From Comamonas sp. JUb58 (GTDB lineage: Bacteria > Pseudomonadota > Gammaproteobacteria > Burkholderiales > Burkholderiaceae_C), in contig NZ_SOAL01000001.1 in the NCBI RefSeq assembly GCF_004364775.1, forward strand, positions 1-64,000: a stretch of 64,000 nt of DNA, in the 5' to 3' direction. The stretch's first letter is position 1; the number at the start of each line of letters is the position of its first letter. This document shows, in pieces, positions 27,877 through 35,446 of the stretch. The notes under the pieces are model-generated. The model was not told the origin of the DNA and did no database searches. It saw only the letters and a list, made by a program, of their open reading frames with translations. The position numbers were made by a program, and so were the translations under genes.

Positions 27877-29249
27877 TGCTGAATTCCTTCCAGGGACACG
27901 CCATGGGTGTTCTTGCCAAACAGCAGAATGCCCATGCCGCCGACAAACAACACGCCCGTCATCAGCGCAAACACGCCACCAAAGCCCAGCACCGGATAGG
28001 CGGCCCCCACGATGGTCGGCGAGGCAATCGAGCCGATGCGTGCCAGTGCCGAGGCCGTTCCCATACCGGTAGCTCGGATGGAGGTCGGGTAGATCTCCGA
28101 GGTGTAGGTGTACTGGCCGGCAATCACGCCGTTCATGCCAAAGGACAGCAGCATGCTCAGCAGGATGATCTCCTGATCGGCACCGGCAAAGGCCAGGCCC
28201 AGGGCCGCCAGGCAGGACACCAGCATGTAGGCCAGGATGGTGTACTTGCGGCCGATCTTGTCGTTCAGATAGGCAGCCGAGTAGTAGCCCGGGATCTGCG
28301 CCAGGTAGATCAGGATGGTGAAGGAGAAGCTCTTGGTCACCGCAAAGCCACGCGCCACCAGCAGGCTGGGAATCCAGACCAGGAAGGCGTAGTAGCAGAA
28401 CATCACCGTGATCCAGAACACCCAGACCACCAAGGTGGTTTGCAGGTACTGGGGCTTGACCAGGGTGGCCAGCTTGGCCCAGGCGCCTTGCACGGCGGCG
28501 TCGGCGGCCTTGGCCGCCAGGCTCATCTTCACCGGCTCGGGCAGCGGCTTGCCGCTGCTGCGTTGCACCTGCGCTTCAATGGCGGTGCAGATCCGGCTGG
28601 CCTCTTCATGGCGGCCCATCTCTTCCAGCCAGCGGGGCGATTCGAACAGCGCGCGGCGCATCCACAGCAGGAACACCACCGGCACCGAGGCGATGACCAT
28701 GATCCAGCGCCAGCCGTCCGCACTCATCGGCACGATGAAGTAACCCAGCAGCGCCGACATCACAAAACCAAAGGAGAAAAAGCCCGCCAGCGCACCGGTG
28801 AAGCGGCCACGGTAGCGGCTGCTGACAAACTCGGCCAGGTAAGGCGCCACGATGGCGCCCTCGGCCCCCATGCCCACACCGGCAATCATGCGCAGGATGT
28901 AGAACTCATGGAAGTTGGTGGCAAAGGCATTGATGAAGGTGGCCACGCAAAACAGCACCAGCGCCCACATCATCACGACCTTGCGGCCAAAGCGGTCGCC
29001 CAGCATGCCCGAGAGCAGCGCACCCACCAGAAAGCCGACATAGGTGCTGCTGGCAATCCAGCCGGCCTGAATGCCGGTCAAACCCCATTGTTCGCGCAGC
29101 GAAGGCAGGATGAAGGCGATGATGCCCGCATCCAGCGCCTCAAAGGCCAGGCCCAGGCCGCCAATGATGAGCAAGGTGAAATGGAAGCGGCTGAAAGGCA
29201 GCCGCTCCAGACGTTCGGAAGCGTTATACATATTGTTGTTCTCGCTCAA
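27873..29249 (-). CDS. MFS transporter, metabolite:H+ symporter type
   Basis: 458-residue major facilitator with 12 hydrophobic segments. The intracellular motif GDRFGRKVVMM between helices 2 and 3, the Glu/Asp-bearing first helix FEALDAGIIAFILPSL, and the RMIAGVGMGAEGAIVAPYLAE region fit the sugar/organic-acid symporter group (NiaP/aromatic acid-like). It lies 7 bp downstream of the amidohydrolase gene and overlaps the GAF gene, so all three are one operon. It probably imports the amidohydrolase substrate. The ligand itself is unknown. Confidence 0.88.
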   Translation of the reverse strand: MSENNNMYNASERLERLPFSRFHFTLLIIGGLGLAFEALDAGIIAFILPSLREQWGLTGIQAGWIASSTYVGFLVGALLSGMLGDRFGRKVVMMWALVLFCVATFINAFATNFHEFYILRMIAGVGMGAEGAIVAPYLAEFVSSRYRGRFTGALAGFFSFGFVMSALLGYFIVPMSADGWRWIMVIASVPVVFLLWMRRALFESPRWLEEMGRHEEASRICTAIEAQVQRSSGKPLPEPVKMSLAAKAADAAVQGAWAKLATLVKPQYLQTTLVVWVFWITVMFCYYAFLVWIPSLLVARGFAVTKSFSFTILIYLAQIPGYYSAAYLNDKIGRKYTILAYMLVSCLAALGLAFAGADQEIILLSMLLSFGMNGVIAGQYTYTSEIYPTSIRATGMGTASALARIGSIASPTIVGAAYPVLGFGGVFALMTGVLFVGGMGILLFGKNTHGVSLEGIQQ

Positions 29250-29256
29250 AGGCCTG

Positions 29257-30489
29257 TCAGCAGGCGTTCTTGTGGATGAAGCCGTCGCGCATGATCAGCT
29301 TGATCGCCGCGTCATGCTGGGTCAGCACCGATACATCTTCCAGGGGGTTGCCATCGACCAGCAGCAAGTCCGCATAGGCGTTCTCCACCACTTCGCCCAG
29401 CAGGCCTTCGTGGTTCAGAATCTCGGCGCCGATCAGGGTGGCCTGTTGCACCACCTTGGCATGGCCCAGCACCTTGGCGCGCAGCACCAGCTCGTCCGAT
29501 TGCATATAGTGCGTCTCGCCCAGCAAATCGCTGCCAAAACCCATCTTCACGCCAGCGGCGTCCAGCACTTGCAGCGCGTTGAGGCCGTTGGTGCGCACCT
29601 TGGCAATCTTTTGCACCGACTCGTCGGGCAGACCGTACTTGGCACCGTCGTTGGCCAGGCCTTCATAGGTGATCAGGGTCGGCACCATGTAGGCACCCTT
29701 TTCCTGCATCAGCTTGGCGGTGGGTTCATCGACCAGGTTGCCGTGCTCGATGGTGCGCACGCCGCACTGGATGGCACGGGTGATGGCCTGGGGCGTATAC
29801 GCATGGGCCATCACATAGGTGTTCGCATTGTGGGCCTCTTCGACGATGGCGGTCAGCTCCGACACCGAAAAGCCCAGATTGTTGATGGGATCGTTGGGCG
29901 AGGCCACGCCGCCCGAGGCCATCACCTTGATCTGGGTGGCGCCCTTCAGGATCTCTTCGCGCACCGCCAGGCGGCAGGCGTCCACGCCATCGACCACCTT
30001 GCCAATATTTCCGATCTTGTAGGCGCAGGAGCAGGGGTCGAGCGTGTCATTGCGCGCCCGGAAATCGCCATGGCCCCCGGTTTGCGACAGCGCCTTGCCA
30101 GCGCAGAACAGGCGCGGGCCGGCCACCTGGCGGGTACGCACCCCTTCGGCCAGCGCCCAGTCGGCACCGCCGGCATCCCGCACCGAGGTAAAGCCCCGGT
30201 CGATCATGCCCTTCATGATGGGCAGCGCACGCAGCAGCGCCAGCGCATTGGGCAGGTTGGCAACCGCACCCAGGTTGAAGCCCGAGGCCATCACGTGCAC
30301 GTGGCAGTCGATCAGGCCGGGCATCAAGGTCATCCCCTTGGCATCAATGACGGTGGCATCGGCCACCTCAAAGTCTTCGGCGCTGATCTTTTCGATCAGA
30401 CCGTTGCGCACCAAAATGGTATGAGTAGAAGTCAATACGAGATTTCGGGTGTCGAGAATCTTGGCATTGCGGATCAGGGTGGATTGCAT
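29257..30489 (-). CDS. Amidohydrolase family protein (imidazolonepropionase/prolidase-like)
   Basis: 410-residue metal-dependent hydrolase of the amidohydrolase superfamily. Metal ligands are visible: HVHVM near residue 62 (HxH), His in VMAHAYTPQA, His in RTIEHGNL, and Asp in GFGSDLLGETH. The N-terminal beta-sandwich is typical (STLIRNAKILDTRN). Homologues cleave N-acyl or Xaa-Pro dipeptide-like amides, or cyclic amides. First gene of a three-gene operon with an MFS importer and a GAF protein, divergent from a LysR regulator 137 bp away. The exact substrate cannot be told. Confidence 0.88.
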   Translation of the reverse strand: MQSTLIRNAKILDTRNLVLTSTHTILVRNGLIEKISAEDFEVADATVIDAKGMTLMPGLIDCHVHVMASGFNLGAVANLPNALALLRALPIMKGMIDRGFTSVRDAGGADWALAEGVRTRQVAGPRLFCAGKALSQTGGHGDFRARNDTLDPCSCAYKIGNIGKVVDGVDACRLAVREEILKGATQIKVMASGGVASPNDPINNLGFSVSELTAIVEEAHNANTYVMAHAYTPQAITRAIQCGVRTIEHGNLVDEPTAKLMQEKGAYMVPTLITYEGLANDGAKYGLPDESVQKIAKVRTNGLNALQVLDAAGVKMGFGSDLLGETHYMQSDELVLRAKVLGHAKVVQQATLIGAEILNHEGLLGEVVENAYADLLLVDGNPLEDVSVLTQHDAAIKLIMRDGFIHKNAC

Positions 30490-30561
30490 AATCGGTTTTG
30501 GCGTTCACAGCGCCATGGTTGCCTCTAATGCCCCGAACTCTAGCCAAGCTGCAACAATATG

Positions 30562-30591
30562 TGGCAATGACATGACGTCATGCATCTGCCA
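30562..30591. promoter_or_regulatory. Candidate LysR operator in divergent promoter region
   Basis: Between the divergent amidohydrolase and LysR genes lies a dyad: TGGCA (30562-30566) and TGCCA (30587-30591), around the perfect palindrome ATGACGTCAT (30572-30581). Position and symmetry fit a LysR binding site; no experiment supports it. Confidence 0.45.
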
Positions 30592-30626
30592 ATTTTTTCT
30601 ACCATCATGAGTGGAGCTCATACCCC

Positions 30627-31532
30627 ATGCGCCGTCGCTGCCCCACGATTTCAGAGCTGAACGCCTTCCTGCTGTCGGCGCAACACCTCTCGTTTTCCAA
30701 GGCCGCCAAGGAGCTGTTTGTCACGCAAAGCGCCATCAGCCGCCACATTGCGGGCCTGGAGGCCTACCTGGGCCACCCCCTGTTCATGCGCCGCAGCCAT
30801 GGGCTGGCGCTGACCCATATCGGCGAGAACTACCTCAAACTCGTACGCCCGGCGATGGAATCGCTGGAACGCGCCACCACCCAGGTCATCTCCACCGCGC
30901 AGAACGCCCATCTGCTCAGCCTGTCGGTGGCACCCACCTTTGCCGCCAACTGGCTGTTTCCCCGGCTGGAGAGCTTTCGCGCCAGCAACCCGCACATCGC
31001 CATCCACTTTGTGCGCTACAGCACCACCGACAGTGCCGAGACCGGCGATGGCTTCGATGCCTCCATCCAGTACGGCTACGGCGACTGGCCGATTGCCGAT
31101 GCCCAGTACCTGATCGGGCGCGAGACCAGCATCGTCTGCTCGCCCAGCTACCTGCAGCAGCACCCGATTGCGCATTTCAGCGACCTCAAGCAATGCAGCC
31201 TGCTGCAGCACATCGAGCTGCCCACCTCCTGGGACGACTGGTTCACCGCCTATGCCGGCCCTTATGAAGGGGCACGCATAGGCCCCGGCTTCAACCTCTT
31301 CACCCTCATCATCCAGGCAGCGATTGGCGGCCTGGGCGTTGCCTTGGTCCCTAGTTGCCTGCTGCAGGAGTCGCTGGCCTCACACAAACTGGTCGAGCCC
31401 CTGGGTCAGCGCTTTGAAAGCCCGCTGGGCTACTACCTCTGCGCCCCCACCTGGCGCAGCGACATGGAAAGCTACCAGCGCTTTGGCGAATGGCTGCAGC
31501 AGGAATGCCGCCGCCCTCCTACAGCCACTTGA
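30627..31532 (+). CDS. LysR family transcriptional regulator (GcvA-like)
   Basis: 301 residues. The N-terminal winged helix-turn-helix spans about 8-65 (AAKELFVTQSAISRHIAGLE) and the C-terminal periplasmic-binding-like effector domain about 95-300 (WLFPRLESFRASNPHIAIHF). The binding domain resembles the GcvA subgroup. It is transcribed away from the amidohydrolase-MFS-GAF operon and is its likely regulator, the usual arrangement for LysR proteins. The start is ATG 30627, preceded by GTGGAG at a slightly long distance. Confidence 0.9.
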   Translation: MRRRCPTISELNAFLLSAQHLSFSKAAKELFVTQSAISRHIAGLEAYLGHPLFMRRSHGLALTHIGENYLKLVRPAMESLERATTQVISTAQNAHLLSLSVAPTFAANWLFPRLESFRASNPHIAIHFVRYSTTDSAETGDGFDASIQYGYGDWPIADAQYLIGRETSIVCSPSYLQQHPIAHFSDLKQCSLLQHIELPTSWDDWFTAYAGPYEGARIGPGFNLFTLIIQAAIGGLGVALVPSCLLQESLASHKLVEPLGQRFESPLGYYLCAPTWRSDMESYQRFGEWLQQECRRPPTAT

Positions 31533-31601
31533 TCTGCAGCGGCACCCCGACCGCCTCCCTTGCTTCTATGCTGGACGCCATCCCTGAACGAAGGAGTCCC
31601 T

Positions 31602-31994
31602 GTGAAGACCCAACATTCCCCTTTCAACAAAATCGCCCGCTCCGTCGCCAAGTTCAGCGGCCACCCCGTCTGCTTTGTCGGCGCCCTCGCGGTCATCGTG
31701 CTCTGGGCCATCAGCGGCCCGGTCTTTGGTTTCAACGACACCTGGCAGCTGGTGATCAATACCGGCACCACCATCATCACCTTCTTGATGGTCTTCCTGA
31801 TCCAGTCCACCCAGAACAGCGATACCGAGGCCATGCAGATCAAGCTCGACGAGCTCATCCGCGCGATCGAACCGGCCCGCAACCGCATGCTCTCGCTCGA
31901 AGAGCTGGACGAAGACGAGCTGGATGCGCTGCGCAAGGAGTTCGACATCCTCGCGGAAAAAGCCCGCCAGGCCGAGGAAGCCAAGCAGGGCTGA
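31602..31994 (+). CDS. Low-affinity iron permease family protein
   Basis: 130-residue membrane protein of the Iron_permease family (PF04120-like). Two hydrophobic helices (GHPVCFVGALAVIVLWAI and INTGTTIITFLMVFLIQS) are followed by the conserved NSDTEAMQIKLDELIRAI and an acidic tail with coiled-coil character. The start is GTG 31602, with AAGGAG seven bases upstream. An in-frame ATG at 31560 lacks a ribosome-binding site. Despite the family name, transport of iron by bacterial members is unproven. It is monocistronic, with a hairpin (AGTGGG/CCCACT) near 32008-32023 behind it. Confidence 0.85.
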   Translation: MKTQHSPFNKIARSVAKFSGHPVCFVGALAVIVLWAISGPVFGFNDTWQLVINTGTTIITFLMVFLIQSTQNSDTEAMQIKLDELIRAIEPARNRMLSLEELDEDELDALRKEFDILAEKARQAEEAKQG

Positions 31995-32036
31995 GCAGCG
32001 CCGGCCTTAGTGGGTGCCCCCACTCAGCCTATCCGC

Positions 32037-32186
32037 TCAACCCTTGTGCTTGTTCTTGGCACCACCCTGGCGCGCCTTGAAGCGCGGGTTGGATTTGCAG
32101 ATCACATAGATGCGGCCACGGCGCTTGACCACCTGGCAATCACGGTGGCGCTTCTTGGCTTCTTTGAGCGAGGACAGGACTTGCAT
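32037..32186 (-). CDS. rpmJ: 50S ribosomal protein L36, zinc-independent (C-minus) form
   Basis: 49-residue L36 homologue ([16 protein letters not shown]...). The core [20 protein letters not shown] aligns with the L36 pattern, but the zinc ligands are mostly lost: the first Cys of CxxC is His, and the His of the last pair is replaced (PRFK instead of PxHK). C17 and C30 remain. It is longer than the standard 37-38 residue L36, like YkgO/RpmJ2 paralogues. Such copies replace the zinc-bearing L36 in zinc shortage. A Fur-family box covers its promoter. The Shine-Dalgarno GGAG lies 10 nt before ATG 32186. Another rpmJ would be expected in the ribosomal operon outside this window. Confidence 0.88.
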   Translation of the reverse strand: MQVLSSLKEAKKRHRDCQVVKRRGRIYVICKSNPRFKARQGGAKNKHKG

Positions 32187-32220
32187 GGCAGAACTTCTCC
32201 AGAACAGGAACAGAAGCCAA

Positions 32221-32246
32221 AATGATAATGCATTCTCATTATCATT
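32221..32246 (-). promoter_or_regulatory. Fur/Zur-type operator overlapping the rpmJ promoter
   Basis: Perfect 10-bp inverted repeat AATGATAATG and CATTATCATT separated by 6 bp. On the minus strand it lies in TTGAAA-17 bp-TATCAT, a reasonable -35/-10 pair, so a bound repressor would block RNA polymerase. The transcript would start about 35 bp before the rpmJ ATG. The half-sites resemble Fur boxes; with a zinc-free L36 downstream, Zur is the more logical regulator. Confidence 0.7.
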
Positions 32247-32298
32247 TCAACCCTGTGCCTTGCGATGGATGTAAAGCTGGGCCCGCGCAAACCTGGGT

Positions 32299-33366
32299 TC
32301 AGGATTCGCCCACGCTCCCCGTCACCGGCAACACAATGCCCGAGATATAGCTGGAGCAGGCCTGCGATGCCAGAAACACATAGGCGGGGGCCAGCTCTTC
32401 GGGCTGGGCGGGCCGGCCCATTTGCGTGTCGGCACCAAATTCGCGCAGGTCCTCGGGGCTTTTATCGGCCGGGTTCAGCGGCGTCCAGACTGGTCCCGGG
32501 GCCACGGCATTCACCCGTATGCCGCGCTCCATCAGGTTCTGCGCCAGCGCCTTGGTAAAGGCATGGATGGCGCCCTTGGTCGCAGAGTAGTCCAGCAACT
32601 GCTTGCTGCCGCGCAGGCCGGTGACCGAGCCGGTGTTCACAATCGCATCGCCCCGCTGCAGGTACGGAATGGCGGCCTTGACCATGTGGAAGTAGCCAAA
32701 GATATTGGTGCGAAAGGTTTCATCCAGGCGTTCAGTGTTCAGGTCCTCAATATCGGCCGCATGCTGCTGGAACGCTGCATTGTTGACCAGCACATTGAGC
32801 GCGCCAAACTGCTTGAGCACCTGCTTGACGGCCTTTTCGCAAAACTGCGGATCCTGCACATTGCCGGATATCGCCAGGCTCTGCTGACCTTCTTCCTCGA
32901 TCAGGCGGCAGGTCTCTTTGGCGTCGTCGTGCTCATTCAGGTAGAGGATCGCCACATTGGCGCCCTCTCGTGCAAACAACAGCGCCACCGCCCGGCCAAT
33001 GCCTGAATCCCCGCCGGTGATGACCGCCGTCTTGCCCTCCAGCTTGCCGCTGCCCCGGTAGTTTTCTGCCAGGTAGAGCGGCTGCAGATCCAGCGCTTTC
33101 TCATGGCCGGGCTTGGCCAGCTTTTTGCCGGGCATCGGCGGTGTCGGCACCGCATGGCCAGGGCCAGGTGCGGTCTTCTTGCTGCTTTTAGCGTCTTTGC
33201 TGCCCTTGGCTTTTTTGGACGCCTTGGCAGCCTTGTCCCGCGCATCGTTCTTGGTTTGCTGCTGCTGGATGCGCTGCTGTGCAGCCACCACCTCCGCGAC
33301 CGAGCGCTTTTCTGGCGCAGGCTTCTTGCTGGCGCTCTTTTTGGACTTGCTGGTGGATGGGCTCAT
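32299..33366 (-). CDS. Stress-type SDR family oxidoreductase with Lys-rich N-terminal extension
   Basis: 355 residues. The first 75 are a basic low-complexity extension rich in Lys, Ser and Ala, with a short Gln run. A linker with PTPPMPGKKLAKPGHE follows, then a classical SDR domain: TGGDSGIG cofactor loop (117-124), NNAAFQQ, catalytic Ser in NTGSVTGLRG, and YSATKGA with the Tyr/Lys pair near residue 260. The C-terminus resembles YghA/general-stress SDRs of the glucose-dehydrogenase type, which use NAD(P)H. Substrate unknown. It lies in a group of small stress-like genes. Confidence 0.85.
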   Translation of the reverse strand: MSPSTSKSKKSASKKPAPEKRSVAEVVAAQQRIQQQQTKNDARDKAAKASKKAKGSKDAKSSKKTAPGPGHAVPTPPMPGKKLAKPGHEKALDLQPLYLAENYRGSGKLEGKTAVITGGDSGIGRAVALLFAREGANVAILYLNEHDDAKETCRLIEEEGQQSLAISGNVQDPQFCEKAVKQVLKQFGALNVLVNNAAFQQHAADIEDLNTERLDETFRTNIFGYFHMVKAAIPYLQRGDAIVNTGSVTGLRGSKQLLDYSATKGAIHAFTKALAQNLMERGIRVNAVAPGPVWTPLNPADKSPEDLREFGADTQMGRPAQPEELAPAYVFLASQACSSYISGIVLPVTGSVGES

Positions 33367-33536
33367 GCTGAAACTCCTTGGAACTTGAACTTGGAAAAAA
33401 ACAAAACGACTTAATGCAGCGGCAACGCGCTGCTACATCAACCTCGACAGCCCTACATGCGCTTACCCGCTGCCAAACTTGTCCGACATACGGCCGCCGC
33501 AGCGCGCAGTACAAACAAGGCAGAAAGGAGGCTGCC

Positions 33537-33686
33537 ATGCCAACCCCTACTACGCCCCCTCAACCGCCGGTGGCACCACCGCCGCCGGATCTGCCCAAGC
33601 CCGAGCCCATTGATCCGCCAGACAGCACCTTGCCGATCGAGGAACCGGGGCATGAACCACCGGTCAAGGATCCGGAACCGGTTTAA
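33537..33686 (+). CDS. Small proline-rich hypothetical protein
   Basis: 49 residues, nearly 40 percent proline (PPQPPVAPPPPDLPKPEPID), acidic overall and without a signal peptide or membrane segment. The Shine-Dalgarno AAAGGAGG lies six bases before ATG 33537, and a terminator follows the stop at once, so it looks like a genuinely expressed single gene. No family recognised. Two other small Pro-rich genes lie within 1.2 kb. Confidence 0.65.
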   Translation: MPTPTTPPQPPVAPPPPDLPKPEPIDPPDSTLPIEEPGHEPPVKDPEPV

Positions 33687-33697
33687 ACCGGTAACGC

Positions 33698-33734
33698 AAC
33701 AGGCCAGCACACCATCCGGTGGCTGGCCTGTTTT
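33698..33734. terminator. Bidirectional terminator between convergent genes
   Basis: AACAGGCCAGC and GCTGGCCTGTT make an 11-bp perfect stem with a 13-nt loop, followed by TTTT on the plus strand. It lies 11 bp behind the Pro-rich gene and just behind the convergent basic-protein gene at 33740. Confidence 0.85.
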
Positions 33735-33739
33735 CATCC

Positions 33740-34060
33740 TTAGTTTTTCTTGGCAGCAGCGTTGCGCTTGCGGGTAGCCGCCGCCTTTTTGGCCGATGCG
33801 GAGCGCGCCTCAGGGCTGCGGCTGGCAGCGGCTTTTTTGGCCGCTGCCGATCGCACGGCCGCCAGCCGCGATCCCGGCCCGGTCGCCTTGCCCCGGCCCG
33901 ATCCAGAGAGCTTGCCGCCCCCCGTTTCCTTGTTCACCGTGGCCCAAGCGCGTGCTGCGGCTTCGTCTTCCGACACGCCCTTTTTCTCGTAGCTTTTTTC
34001 GATATGGCGGGCCATGCGTTTTTGCTTATCGGTATAAGCGGATTTATCTCCTTGGGGCAT
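33740..34060 (-). CDS. Small basic protein with histone H1-like tail ('plasmid stabilization protein' type)
   Basis: 106 residues. The N-terminal 60 match a widespread family: GDKSAYTDKQKRMARHIEKS, AWATVNKETGGGKLSGSGRG. Its members are often labelled plasmid stabilization protein without evidence. The C-terminal half is Ala/Lys/Arg-rich with repeated SAAAKKAA motifs, resembling bacterial histone H1-like tails and suggesting nucleic-acid binding. ATG 34060 is seven bases behind AAGGAG; a GTG one codon upstream is less likely. No partner toxin is present, so a toxin-antitoxin role is not supported. Confidence 0.75.
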   Translation of the reverse strand: MPQGDKSAYTDKQKRMARHIEKSYEKKGVSEDEAAARAWATVNKETGGGKLSGSGRGKATGPGSRLAAVRSAAAKKAAASRSPEARSASAKKAAATRKRNAAAKKN

Positions 34061-34113
34061 CACGGATCTCCTTGGGTGCTGCGTTAGGCGGGGTGGCGCG
34101 GGATGGATACGCC

Positions 34114-34242
34114 TTACTGCGATGGATCACCATCTGCAGGCGGGCCGCCGCCACCGGGCTGGGGCTTCTTGGGAGTGGTTGGGACTGGCTTTTGCGCCTG
34201 GGGCAACGCAAACGCCTTGTGCATGTGCTGCATCGTGTGCAT
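34114..34242 (-). CDS. Very small proline/glycine-rich hypothetical protein
   Basis: 42 residues beginning MHTMQHMHKAFALPQ, then a Pro/Gly-rich tail (PTTPKKPQPGGGGPPADGD). The ATG at 34242 has AGGAGG seven bases upstream, a near-perfect Shine-Dalgarno and the main argument for coding. The frame is open further upstream to 34338, but without such a signal. Three Met-His-type pairs at the N-terminus are noteworthy. No family is recognised. Confidence 0.5.
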   Translation of the reverse strand: MHTMQHMHKAFALPQAQKPVPTTPKKPQPGGGGPPADGDPSQ

Positions 34243-34472
34243 GGCATCCTCCTGAAACGGGTTGGAGCTTTCAGCGTAGCGCTGCCGCCAAGCCCGCCAT
34301 GTGGGAGAAATGCTTTGCTGTACCTTGTTCCGCTTCACACATGACGTAACGGCGATGCGCGTACCTTGGCGTGCTACCGGGGCCTACACGCCAGCGCTGC
34401 TGCGCTTGCCACACTGGGCTTTTGCCAAGGGCACGCTGCATAGGCAGACAGGCCCGCCACAGGAGGACGACC

Positions 34473-34736
34473 ATGCCCCAGCCCTACGATCCCAGCCAAT
34501 CGCATACCCAGCCCCCTATCCCAGGCCAGCCCCAGCCGGCGCCTGGTGAGCCAGGCACGTATGAGCCCAGCCCGTTGCACCCCTACCCGGGCAACCCGCA
34601 GCACCCTTATCCAAGTGAGCCAGTGCACCCCTATCCAGGCAACCCCGAGCACCCCTACCCCGGCAACCCCGAGCACCCCTACCCCGGCACGCAGCCAGAG
34701 CCCGCGCCCGATACGACGACCGGCCAATCGATGTGA
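34473..34736 (+). CDS. HPYP octapeptide-repeat hypothetical protein
   Basis: 87 residues. After a Pro/Gln-rich start (MPQPYDPSQSHTQPPIPGQ), five imperfect 8-residue units follow (about residues 36-75): HPYPGNPQ, HPYPSEPV, HPYPGNPE, HPYPGNPE, HPYPGTQP. They are encoded by 24-bp tandem repeats at 34578-34697. No signal peptide or membrane helix. The start is supported by AGGAGG seven bases upstream. Such Pro/Tyr/His repeats occur in disordered or metal-binding proteins; here the function is unknown. Repeat number may vary between strains. Confidence 0.7.
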   Translation: MPQPYDPSQSHTQPPIPGQPQPAPGEPGTYEPSPLHPYPGNPQHPYPSEPVHPYPGNPEHPYPGNPEHPYPGTQPEPAPDTTTGQSM

Positions 34737-34765
34737 GTGGATGCAGCGTTTGAGCGGCTGCGGGC

Positions 34766-35446
34766 TTATTTCTGCGTCACTTGCAGCAGGTCAAGACGGC
34801 GCTGCACCTGGTCGGCCAGCGCCGTATCGCCCAGCTCGCGGGCTAGGCGCTGCTGGTTGATCAGCCAGGCCATCACAGCGCGGCGCCAGCCTTGGGCAGA
34901 GGCAGTGTCCACCGCCTGGGTGACGACCGCCATCGGCACCGGTCCGCGCACGGCCAACACGCCGGCGGCGACCAGGCGCGAGAGCGGGTCTTCCATAGCG
35001 GCCAGCGCAGCGGCTGCCTGCTCCGGTGCCAAGGGCGCCACCGCCTGCTGGGCCTTGGGCAGCAAGGCCACATCACCGTCAGCCAACTGGCCCTGCAGAT
35101 AGCGCGCATAGGCCTGTTCGGCATCGGCGGCATCCTGGGCCACAGCCTCAAAGCCTGTGCAAGGGGCAGCATCCAAGGCAGCCACCTGTGCAGCGCAACG
35201 CGCCAGCTCCAACCGGGCCAGCAAATCAGGCCGCGCGGTGCGGCTTACCTCGTCACGCGCACGCCGCCATTCGGCATCGGCCACCCGGCTGTTGCCGGAC
35301 AGATAGGCATCGGTCGCGCGCTCGGCAGCGCCTTGTTCGTTGATCGCCCAATCGGGCGCTTTCTTGCCGCTGGCACAGCCGCCCAGCACAGCGGCGGCCA
35401 GCAGTGCAGCGGCCAGGCGGGTGGTGATGGCAATCATGGCGCTCAT
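34766..35446 (-). CDS. Predicted lipoprotein, partner of the MCE protein
   Basis: 226 residues. The signal peptide ends in the lipobox LGGC (about residues 20-23), so it should be lipidated. The residue after Cys is Ala, which favours outer-membrane sorting. The mature part is Ala-rich and helical with no recognised domain; it does not look like the ABC_trans_aux lipoproteins usually found with MCE genes. ATG 35446 overlaps the MCE gene stop by 4 nt, so the two are translated together. A role in lipid traffic at the outer membrane is an inference from the partner. Confidence 0.75.
   Translation of the reverse strand: MSAMIAITTRLAAALLAAAVLGGCASGKKAPDWAINEQGAAERATDAYLSGNSRVADAEWRRARDEVSRTARPDLLARLELARCAAQVAALDAAPCTGFEAVAQDAADAEQAYARYLQGQLADGDVALLPKAQQAVAPLAPEQAAAALAAMEDPLSRLVAAGVLAVRGPVPMAVVTQAVDTASAQGWRRAVMAWLINQQRLARELGDTALADQVQRRLDLLQVTQK

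Noticed and set aside
33740-34242. Toxin-antitoxin pair
   Set aside because: The 'plasmid stabilization' label of the basic protein's family has no toxin or antitoxin signature, and the neighbouring 42-residue gene is not a recognised partner.
34578-34697. CRISPR-like or satellite repeat
   Set aside because: The 24-bp units are directly adjacent without unique spacers and keep one reading frame encoding HPYP octapeptides.
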